NCBI GenBank assembly: GCA_028280415.1
Contig: JANQLV010000048.1
Location: forward strand, 1 to 64,000
Reading direction: 5' to 3'
From: Saprospiraceae bacterium
Lineage (GTDB): Bacteria > Bacteroidota > Bacteroidia > Chitinophagales > Saprospiraceae
Length of the DNA stretch: 64,000 nucleotides
Below, piece after piece: positions 44,053-51,655 of this stretch. The notes below the pieces were generated by a model. It was not told the origin of the DNA and did not search any database. It saw only the letters and a program-made list of their open reading frames with translations. The stretch's first letter is position 1. Each line of letters starts with the position of its first letter. The position numbers and the translations under genes are program-made.

Positions 44053-45972
44053 ATGATAACGGCGAGTAATCTTTTTGTTAAGTATGGCGATAGAGTTTTG
44101 ATGGATTCGATCAATGTAGTGATCAAAGAGAAAGACAAAATTGGTTTAGTTGGGCGTAATGGTGCCGGGAAATCGACTTTACTCAAATTGATTGCTGGTG
44201 AACAAAGTCCCGATTCCGGGCAGATTACCCGTCCCACTGGCAGCAGCCTCGGTTTCTTGCATCAGGAAATGTCCTTGCCGAAAGGGAAATCCGTTATTCA
44301 GGAAACGCTTTCGGCTTTTGATGAATTAAAAAAACTGGAAAAGAGAATTGAGGAAATTAATATCGAGCTGGGAGAAAGAACGGATTATGAAAGTGATGCC
44401 TATGCACGATTGATTGAAGAATTATCTATGGCTAATGAACGATTCTCGATTTTAGGTGGCCAGTCTATGGAAGCGGAAGCCGAAAAAATTCTGCAAGGAC
44501 TAGGTTTCAAAACCTCCGATATGAATCGCATGGTGGAAGAATTCAGTGGCGGCTGGCAAATGCGCATTGAATTGGCAAAAATGCTGCTGGCGCGTCCGGA
44601 TTATCTGCTCCTGGATGAGCCTACGAATCATCTCGATATTGAGTCGATCTTGTGGCTGGAAAGCTTTCTCAAAGACTATCACGGTGCGGTTGTCCTGATT
44701 TCGCATGATCGGATGTTTTTGGATAATATTACAAAGCGAACAATTGAGATCGAGCTGGGCAAGATTTACGATTATAAAGCCAATTATTCCAAATATCTGG
44801 AGATGCGGGAAGAGCGGAAAGAGAAAACATTGGCAGCTTTTAAAAATCAACAACAGAAAATTGCCCATACGGAAAAACTCATCGATAAATTCAGGGCTAA
44901 AGCGAATAAAGCCAAAATGGCTCAATCGCTAATCAAGCAGTTGGATAAAATTGATCGGATAGAACTTGATGCGGAGGATAAAGCAACAATGCGGATTAAG
45001 TTTTTGCCAGCTCCGCGTTCCGGTGATATTGTGATAGAGGCGCAACGATTATCCAAAAGCTATGGCAATCTGCAGGTATTAAATGAAGTGAGCTTTAAAT
45101 TAGATAGGGGAGATCGTGTTGCTTTCGTTGGGCAGAACGGACAGGGGAAAACCACTTTGGCCAAAATTCTGGTAAAAGACCTGATGCCTTCCGGGGGAGA
45201 TTTTCGAATCGGCCATAATGTACACATAGGTTATTATGCGCAAAACCAGTCCGATAGCCTGCAACCCAGGCAGACGCTTTTGGAAACTATGGAGAATGCT
45301 GCACCGCCAGAGCTACGATCCAAGGTGCGTAGTATTCTGGGAGCTTTTATGTTTAGCGGCGAGGATGTAGAAAAAAAGGTCTCGGTGCTGTCTGGAGGAG
45401 AAAGAGCCAGATTGGCTATGGCCTGCTTGTTATTAAAACCGATTAACTTGCTGGTTCTGGATGAGCCTACCAATCATCTGGATATTCTTTCAAAAGATGT
45501 TTTGAAACAGGCGGTGCTGGACTTTAAGGGAACCTTGATTGTAGTTTCTCACGACAGGGAGTTTTTAAAAGGCCTCACTACCCGCACGTTTGAATTCAGG
45601 GATAAAAAATTGCACGAATACCTGGGAGATGTGAATTTCTTTTTGGAAAAAAGAAAGCTGGATGATATGCGCGCTGTAGAATTGCGTTCTCAGAACAATA
45701 TTACAAAAAAGAGTTCGATGAAAGAGCTCTCTCAGGAAGATCGAAAAGCCAGAAAAAAACTGGAGCGAACCGTCCAGAATCAGGAACGAAAGATCGAGCA
45801 ACTAGAGGCAAATATTGCAAAAATAGAAACGGAAATGGGAGAGGAAGGCTTTTATCAAAAAGAAAATGCACAGCAGGTACTGGATAAGTATAAACAACTT
45901 AAGAAAGAACTGGACGAGGCAATGGAAACCTGGGAGCAAGCTACTGAGGAACTGGAACAGTTTGGAGAATAA
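44053..45972 (+). CDS. ABC-F family ATPase
   Basis: 639-aa soluble protein with two ABC domains and no membrane part. First domain: Walker A GRNGAGKSTLLK (~35-46), signature FSGGWQMRIELAKML (~163-177), Walker B LLLDEPTNHLDIES. A helical interdomain linker follows (~240-320; the P-site tRNA interaction motif in the family). Second domain: GQNGQGKTTLAK (~359-370), LSGGERARLAMACLLL (~441-456) and LVLDEPTNHLDILS. A charged coiled coil closes the protein (~555-639), as in Uup/YdiF types. ABC-F proteins act on the ribosome to relieve stalled translation or antibiotic block. The exact subfamily cannot be fixed by eye. Convergent with the GT39 gene. Confidence 0.9.
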   Translation: MITASNLFVKYGDRVLMDSINVVIKEKDKIGLVGRNGAGKSTLLKLIAGEQSPDSGQITRPTGSSLGFLHQEMSLPKGKSVIQETLSAFDELKKLEKRIEEINIELGERTDYESDAYARLIEELSMANERFSILGGQSMEAEAEKILQGLGFKTSDMNRMVEEFSGGWQMRIELAKMLLARPDYLLLDEPTNHLDIESILWLESFLKDYHGAVVLISHDRMFLDNITKRTIEIELGKIYDYKANYSKYLEMREERKEKTLAAFKNQQQKIAHTEKLIDKFRAKANKAKMAQSLIKQLDKIDRIELDAEDKATMRIKFLPAPRSGDIVIEAQRLSKSYGNLQVLNEVSFKLDRGDRVAFVGQNGQGKTTLAKILVKDLMPSGGDFRIGHNVHIGYYAQNQSDSLQPRQTLLETMENAAPPELRSKVRSILGAFMFSGEDVEKKVSVLSGGERARLAMACLLLKPINLLVLDEPTNHLDILSKDVLKQAVLDFKGTLIVVSHDREFLKGLTTRTFEFRDKKLHEYLGDVNFFLEKRKLDDMRAVELRSQNNITKKSSMKELSQEDRKARKKLERTVQNQERKIEQLEANIAKIETEMGEEGFYQKENAQQVLDKYKQLKKELDEAMETWEQATEELEQFGE

Positions 45973-46004
45973 ACTGCTTAGTGACCAAAGGAGCAGAGCA
46001 AGGC

Positions 46005-47648
46005 TTACTCTTTCTTTAAAAATACAAAACCATTTTTTCGTTCAATTTCTTTAAGCTGAGGGTATTTTTCCAGTTGTTTGAGCTTGTGTACTTTGGTAAC
46101 TACATAAACTGGCTTGTCTGCCTGATCACTCATCAACCAATTTAGATCGCGACTTTCCCGGGGTAAATTGTTCTTTCGTTTTCCATACCACAGATGCGCA
46201 TAGGTTTTATAACCTTGTGGCTTTACATAACAGTCCTCTTCAATCTTACTTTTAAAGAATTCAATTGCAGCCCGCTGAGAGTAATGCTCAATATTCCCGA
46301 CGATAAAGAAAAGACTAAGGTTGATAAATATTGCTGTTCCGATAAAAAGAGACAGGATTCGCTTGGCTTTTCTCATAAAAAATATAGAGGAATATAATAC
46401 CCAGCACAGCACGATTCCCGGTATGACCTCCCAACCGGTCCAGTTGACCCCTGCTTCCAGATTGCCCTGGGCGAAAGGGTCCTTGAATAGCGGAAGAAGC
46501 ATTTCACTATTCATACCAATAAAAGGCAGGATTACCGTAGCTATAACAAATAAACTACCAATGGACAAAAGGCCAAGTTTCATCCAGCGATCAAAGGTGA
46601 TTTTCTCATTCAAATTTAGATAAACCACCAGTGTAGCCAGATAGGTCAAAGGGAAGTAACAAAGGGAGGAATAATGAACGATTTTAGACTGAACAATACT
46701 AAATAAAATCAGAACAACCCAGAATAGCATTTTCATCCAGCGGGCAAAGTCCTTTTGATATTGAAACTTATAATCTGGTAATTTTAAAAACGATCGGATC
46801 AGAAAAATAGAAGCCGGAAAACAACCGATTAATAATACGACAATGTGATATCCGAAAAAGCCTTTATGACCGGCATCATGGGTACTAAAAAGCCGAATTT
46901 GATATTTATTGAATTCATGGATAAACCAGGGACCATTTTTCCAGGTCTCTAGGCCGTACCAGGTTAAAGAAACAAAGGCTGCAGCGACACTGAAGAACAA
47001 AAACTCAGGAACATTGACGTAGAATTGGAATCTTTTATAAATCCAATAAATGAAAAGAGTCAAACAGACAACGAGGAAGGCTACCTGACCTTTAGTCAAA
47101 ATCCCCAAACCGACCAAAAAACCACCCCAAAAAAGGTAAAACCATTTTGATTTTTTTAGTCTTTGATCCAGGCCATTTTTTTTCCAGTGAAACTGAATGA
47201 AATAATACATGCCTGTAAAAATGAAAAGGTTAAACCAGGGGTCAATGATCCCGGAATGCGCATAGAGGTTAGGCAGTATTGAGCCAAAGTATATGAGTGC
47301 CCAGAAGAATCCGAAGAAACGATTATAGAGTCTTTCTCCTATCTTGTACAGAATTACCAGGGTAAGAATTCCGCAAATGGCATTGGGAAACCTGGCGGCA
47401 AATTCATTGAGTCCGAATATTTTCATACTCAATGCCTGCAACCAAAAATAGAGTGGGGGCTTTTCCCAAAAGGGTTGAAAATCGACATATATTCTAAAAT
47501 AATCTTCCGTAATCAGCATCTCCCGACTGATTTCGGCAAAATTGATTTCATCCCAGTCAAAAAGGTGAACGCCTCCTAAAAAGGGAATAAAGAAGATGCA
47601 GCCAAGGATAATAAAGAATACTATATTTTTACCGGAGCTGTTAAACAA
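46005..47648 (-). CDS. GT39/ArnT-like integral membrane glycosyltransferase
   Basis: 547-aa polytopic membrane protein of the GT-C fold. The first periplasmic loop has LFDWDEINFAEISREMLI (~29-46), with the catalytic acidic pair and the usual 'DE..FAE..REM', then PFWEKPPLYFWLQALSMKIFG and NEFAARFPNAI. These are the family's clearest marks and match ArnT/PMT-like proteins. About 11-12 membrane segments follow, with a ~90-residue soluble tail. The only plausible start is a TTG at 47648, since no ATG is found nearby. It follows the oxygenase gene with a 3-bp gap, so both are co-translated or at least co-transcribed. Confidence 0.82.
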   Translation of the reverse strand: MFNSSGKNIVFFIILGCIFFIPFLGGVHLFDWDEINFAEISREMLITEDYFRIYVDFQPFWEKPPLYFWLQALSMKIFGLNEFAARFPNAICGILTLVILYKIGERLYNRFFGFFWALIYFGSILPNLYAHSGIIDPWFNLFIFTGMYYFIQFHWKKNGLDQRLKKSKWFYLFWGGFLVGLGILTKGQVAFLVVCLTLFIYWIYKRFQFYVNVPEFLFFSVAAAFVSLTWYGLETWKNGPWFIHEFNKYQIRLFSTHDAGHKGFFGYHIVVLLIGCFPASIFLIRSFLKLPDYKFQYQKDFARWMKMLFWVVLILFSIVQSKIVHYSSLCYFPLTYLATLVVYLNLNEKITFDRWMKLGLLSIGSLFVIATVILPFIGMNSEMLLPLFKDPFAQGNLEAGVNWTGWEVIPGIVLCWVLYSSIFFMRKAKRILSLFIGTAIFINLSLFFIVGNIEHYSQRAAIEFFKSKIEEDCYVKPQGYKTYAHLWYGKRKNNLPRESRDLNWLMSDQADKPVYVVTKVHKLKQLEKYPQLKEIERKNGFVFLKKE

Positions 47649-47651
47649 GGT

Positions 47652-48518
47652 TTATCGCTTTTTATTTCTGTGGAAAAAGTTTAATATTTTACTGGCAAAG
47701 TCATCATTAATACCTAACCAACCCTTCAGGCGATTGTATCCGGCAATCAGTTTTTTATCCAGATAGATTAAAACACTTTTAGCACCATCACCGGGGCGGG
47801 CCCGGTAATTAGTGGCTCTTTTCAAAGGATTTGACTCTTTGGTAAAATAGTAGAGGGCGATAGATTTGCGGGTCATATCCTCCGGACAAAGGATGGGATC
47901 AGGTAGTCCATGATAACTATCCTCATCCGTATTGAAAATAACACATCGATTGAATATCGGACTAATCTTTTGGACGCACTGCTTCATGTCTCTGGACCAC
48001 AACTCCAAATGCCCATTATACGAGTCCTTCCAGTTTTTGTTGAGGTAAATCAGCAAATTCACCCGGCGGCGCATATCGCGTCGATGTGGGTGCACCGTAA
48101 AATCGGCATGTATATTTAAAAAGCCATTTCTTTTACTTTGGTGCAGCCCTCCGCCTTCCAGCGTTTCGTCTGCTATGAGGTCAGGAATTCCGGTTAGTTC
48201 GCTGATAAAAGCGATACATTTTTCACTATTGAGAAATGAAATGAGTTGACGAATCTCTGCCGGAAGCAGATCCAGCTTATTGAGACCGTGTTTTTTTTCA
48301 TTAACGTGGACATAATGGATCCAGCCTTTATCTTTTATGGCCGGAAATGCATTCAGGGTTTTTTCTGCAGCAGGTATTTCCAGGAAGTTATCGAGTACGA
48401 TATGTGGAAAAGGCTGATCGGTCTGATATTGCTGTTTGAGTTCAGGAAGTCGACGATTCCATTTTTCAAAATCCAAAATTGATCCTTCTCCGGTCTTGTT
48501 TCCTGCAATGTAATTCAT
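47652..48518 (-). CDS. 2OG-Fe(II) oxygenase family protein
   Basis: 288-aa cytoplasmic protein of the 2-oxoglutarate/Fe(II) dioxygenase fold, probably a hydroxylase (prolyl 4-hydroxylase-like group). The iron site is HADFTVHPHRRDMRRRVNLL (HxD at ~131-133), and the distal His is in TDEDSYHGLPDP (~195), followed by RKSIALYYFT with the Arg that binds 2-oxoglutarate. The start is ATG 48518; a TTG at 48542 is less likely. A TATATTTG box lies only 2 bp upstream of this ATG, suggesting a leaderless message. It is directly followed by the GT39 gene, hinting at a shared role in envelope or glycan modification. Confidence 0.8.
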   Translation of the reverse strand: MNYIAGNKTGEGSILDFEKWNRRLPELKQQYQTDQPFPHIVLDNFLEIPAAEKTLNAFPAIKDKGWIHYVHVNEKKHGLNKLDLLPAEIRQLISFLNSEKCIAFISELTGIPDLIADETLEGGGLHQSKRNGFLNIHADFTVHPHRRDMRRRVNLLIYLNKNWKDSYNGHLELWSRDMKQCVQKISPIFNRCVIFNTDEDSYHGLPDPILCPEDMTRKSIALYYFTKESNPLKRATNYRARPGDGAKSVLIYLDKKLIAGYNRLKGWLGINDDFASKILNFFHRNKKR

Positions 48519-48613
48519 ATCAAATATAGTATGCTCAGGCAAAATCCAAAATTATGCTTTTATCTCCAGCAACAAAAATAATTCTCTGAATTTGCACCAA
48601 AGCATGCAAAAAG

Positions 48614-48837
48614 GAGTCATCCTGAATTTTGTTTGGCATTCACCGGAAAATTGAATAGGATAGTACTATTGATTGTTTTTTAGAAAAGGTATGAGGTATT
48701 AGGCATGAAGTAATCAGGTTTTGGGTGATCCTAAGAAACCTGACCTAAAACCCCAAGCCTAAGACCTGAAACCTCATGCCTAATTTAAGCTATTACTATA
48801 CAAATCCCTTTAGCTTTGCTAAAATTCGGGATGATTC
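48614..48837. repeat. GAGTCATCC-type inverted-repeat element with a nested second repeat
   Basis: GAGTCATCCTGAATTTT at 48614-48630 is repeated inverted at 48821-48837 (AAAATTCGGGATGATTC, two mismatches). Inside, TTGAATAGG near the left and ACTATACAAATCCCTTTAG near the right match the inside of the short copy at 59424-59516. Between them lies a copy of the AGGTATGAGG repeat. This looks like an older short element disrupted by another repeat. Confidence 0.6.
48687..48783. repeat. AGGTATGAGG-family repeat, copy 3 (nested)
   Basis: AGGTATGAGGTATTAGGCATG at the left (48687 on) pairs with CCTAAGACCTGAAACCTCATGCCT at the right end (48757-48781). It lies inside the GAGTCATCC element. Confidence 0.5.
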
Positions 48838-48859
48838 AGGTAAAAATGCTTACCTGAAA

Positions 48860-50815
48860 TTATGGTGCTCCGGTTTCCGGAGTAGGCACTGTTCCGCCAA
48901 GAATTTCAATCATCAATGACAACTCATTTACCAATTTTTCATTATTGCCGCTGTATCCCACGCTTTTGAAGCGAATGTTACCATCCTTATCAATAATAAA
49001 CTTGGTAGGAATACCACTGACGCCGTATTCCGCAACAGTTTTACTTTCGCTGTCCATCAATACATTGAAAGTATATTTATTTTCACTAATGAATTCAGCT
49101 ACTTTTTCCTTGACATTCTTCCCGGATTCCCAGGTATCAATAAACACAAATTCTACATCATTGCTGTTTTCAAACTTGTTTACTGCATTTTGCATACCCG
49201 GGAAGGAGGCCTTACAAGGACCACACCAGGTCGCCCAGAAATCTACCACTACTACCTTTCCACGCATTTCTTCTAAACTTACCTGCTCTCCATTAAGAGT
49301 CATTAATTTAAAATCCGGAGCGGGCATTTCGATCATCTGCTCTTCTATTTCAGCTTTCAGCTTGGCATGTGCTGCTTTTTCAAGTTGTAGAGCATATTTT
49401 TCATAAGCACTTTTGAGGGTATTATTAGCGAGGTACAGACGCTTGTGCTGCTCTTGCATTTTAGCGCTTGCCTTACCATCGGCGATCAAATCAGCGAGAA
49501 TATTTTCGGTAGCTTTTGCACCGTGTACGGCTTCGTAATAAGCACAATAGCGTTCGTTCATTTCTGCATCACTGAACTTATTATTATCGCAGGAAATTTG
49601 CTGGTATTTTAAAGCCTCATCCATTTGATTATTCTTATAAGCCAGCAGCGCATAGGTATCTGCGTACATACCATAAGAATTTTCCAGATTTCTTTTATAC
49701 TGGCGATTGGTAAGATAATCCGGTTTGTTTTTCATCTTTTTCATTTCACCGTCCAAAAGTTCCAGGGATTGCATAGAAAGTTTTTGGGCTTTTACCGGAT
49801 TCTTGGCTTCTCCTTCCAGGCTTTCACCAGACATGGGCCAGGCAACGCTATTTAAAATGCCGGCTTTGCGGGAATTGTCGGAAACCTTGGCGAAGTATTT
49901 TTCAAAATTTTCAAAGTCTTCTTTTTGAATATAGAGATTAGCAATCTGAGCACATATCTCTGCTTGATTTTTGTTAAATTCTTCGATGTGGGCAAAATCT
50001 TTTACAAACTTTTCGTACATCGGCATCACATCATCCAGATTTCGTGATCTGCGGATTTTATAGCGCAGTTCATTAGCTGCGAAAGTACTTTTAGGATAAA
50101 GCTCAGCATATTTTTCTTTTACGCTAGCTGTCATTTCCTTGTCTTTAGTCACACTTTGATGGATCGCCAAAGCATAGCCCAAAGCTTCTTCGGAAGGCTT
50201 CTTTTGCTCCATGATCGCACTGGCCTTTTCTTTAGCACCATTTATGACATCCTCATTTTTCGCTCCAGCTCCGGCTATAGCAAAGAATTTTTGATATTCA
50301 TAATTATTTTTAGAATCCGGATAATGCTCAAATTCTTTGTTCATCAGTTTGACTGCTTTTTTCATATTTCGATCCAAATCCGTTAGCCAGGCATATTGAG
50401 AGACTATAATTGCTTTGGTCGTATAAGCACCTGCTACAGGTGTTTTCTTATCTGCTTTATAACAAATGGTTTTATATCCTTTTTTATCATTATTATCTCT
50501 TTTATTCATTGTTTCATCTGTGAAAGAAAAGAGAACCGCTTTTATATTCTGGGGCACATCGAACAAGCCTGTAAATTTGCCATCGGCATATTTAACTGGA
50601 ACTTCAACTGTTTGAGGAGAGAATTCATCCATAAGGTATACATCTACAAATATCTCTTCTAATCCTTCCAAAGGAGTCCCCTCAGGATTATAGGCGATCT
50701 GTACTTTGTCGCCAGGACTAATCTTTTCGGGACTTAAAGTTAAGCTTTGACTAATCAGAGAGGTACTTGAAAGTATCAAGGCCAGGAGTAAAATGATAGA
50801 GACGTTCTTTTTCAT
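48860..50815 (-). CDS. Exported TlpA-like thioredoxin protein with long helical N-terminal part
   Basis: 651-aa protein with a signal peptide ending SLISQ. Residues ~25-140 form a beta domain. Residues ~150-490 are mostly helical and TPR-like (VKLMNKEFEHYPDSKNNYEY, with many A/Y/K-rich helix pairs). Residues ~495-640 are a TlpA-type thioredoxin fold: MPAPDFKLMTLNG, active site FWATWCGPCKASFPG (C-x2-C, ~530) and cis-Pro loop SGIPTKFIIDKDGNI. It would reduce disulfides outside the cytoplasm, with the helical part probably recruiting clients. It ends EILGGTVPTPETGAP. Function in detail unknown. Confidence 0.85.
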   Translation of the reverse strand: MKKNVSIILLLALILSSTSLISQSLTLSPEKISPGDKVQIAYNPEGTPLEGLEEIFVDVYLMDEFSPQTVEVPVKYADGKFTGLFDVPQNIKAVLFSFTDETMNKRDNNDKKGYKTICYKADKKTPVAGAYTTKAIIVSQYAWLTDLDRNMKKAVKLMNKEFEHYPDSKNNYEYQKFFAIAGAGAKNEDVINGAKEKASAIMEQKKPSEEALGYALAIHQSVTKDKEMTASVKEKYAELYPKSTFAANELRYKIRRSRNLDDVMPMYEKFVKDFAHIEEFNKNQAEICAQIANLYIQKEDFENFEKYFAKVSDNSRKAGILNSVAWPMSGESLEGEAKNPVKAQKLSMQSLELLDGEMKKMKNKPDYLTNRQYKRNLENSYGMYADTYALLAYKNNQMDEALKYQQISCDNNKFSDAEMNERYCAYYEAVHGAKATENILADLIADGKASAKMQEQHKRLYLANNTLKSAYEKYALQLEKAAHAKLKAEIEEQMIEMPAPDFKLMTLNGEQVSLEEMRGKVVVVDFWATWCGPCKASFPGMQNAVNKFENSNDVEFVFIDTWESGKNVKEKVAEFISENKYTFNVLMDSESKTVAEYGVSGIPTKFIIDKDGNIRFKSVGYSGNNEKLVNELSLMIEILGGTVPTPETGAP

Positions 50816-50929
50816 GCTATCGTTTTTAGTGGAAAAATTGGTTACTTTCTAAAAGGGTGCTATAGATTAAAAGATATGTTAAAAGTTAGCTATCTGTGTA
50901 TTCTTATTCTTAACTCCTAAATATAAGGA

Positions 50930-51655
50930 TCATTTTCCCCATTTTTGCAATTGTTTGAGTAATGCATTGAAATCTTTTGGCGTTTCCGCGATAAATGACA
51001 TCATTTCTTTTTTTAATGGATGTCGAAAGCTTAATTTTTCTGCGTGCAAGGTACATCGGCTGATTAAGGGGCGCTCTTCTCTGTTTCCCGGCTTTTTATA
51101 TTTTTTACCTTTGATTTCGGACAGGAAGAATTCGCTTTTTCTGGCGTATAGAGGGTCAACCGCCAGAGGATGACCGATGGATTCGAAATGAACCCGAATC
51201 TGATGCGTTCTTCCGGTTAGTAATTGTATTTCTACATAAGAATAATTGCGAAATCGTTCGAGTACCTTAAAAGCTGTTCGGGAAGCTTTACCTTTTGCCG
51301 AAACCATCATTTTTCCCGGGATACCCGGATGCCGGGAAATCTTTTTATCGATCAAACCTTCGGAATCCTGGATACAGCCTTGTACAATTGCCCGGTACGT
51401 TTTATCTATTGCTCCATTTTCAAATTGCTGGCTCAAAAATCGATGCGCCTCTTCATTACGTGCAAAAAGCATTAGCCCACTGGTTTCCCGATCCAGTCGA
51501 TGTAAGGTATAGACCTGTTCGTATCCGGATTTTAAAAAATCTCTGATATTAGGTAAATCTAATTTAAAACGATCAGGGATAGATAATATTCCGGCGGGTT
51601 TATTGACAATAATGACTGATTCATCTTCGTAAAGAATGGCAGGTTTATTTTTCAT
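50930..51655 (-). CDS. RluA-family pseudouridine synthase
   Basis: 241-aa RNA pseudouridine synthase. Early residues AILYEDESVIIVNKPAGI are the family start, the catalytic Asp is in LHRLDRETSGLMLFARN (~53-69), then DKTYRAIVQG (~85-94), and TGRTHQIRVHFESIGHPLA (~142-160). It has no S4 domain, so it is in the RluA/TruC-like group; the target tRNA or rRNA site cannot be told. The start ATG overlaps the stop of the RibF-GT2 fusion gene by 4 bp (ATGA, 51652-51655), so translation is likely coupled. Confidence 0.88.
   Translation of the reverse strand: MKNKPAILYEDESVIIVNKPAGILSIPDRFKLDLPNIRDFLKSGYEQVYTLHRLDRETSGLMLFARNEEAHRFLSQQFENGAIDKTYRAIVQGCIQDSEGLIDKKISRHPGIPGKMMVSAKGKASRTAFKVLERFRNYSYVEIQLLTGRTHQIRVHFESIGHPLAVDPLYARKSEFFLSEIKGKKYKKPGNREERPLISRCTLHAEKLSFRHPLKKEMMSFIAETPKDFNALLKQLQKWGK

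Noticed and set aside
44053-45972. ABC-F protein as an antibiotic-resistance determinant
   Set aside because: No feature separates it from housekeeping Uup/YdiF-type proteins and there is no resistance or mobile gene context.
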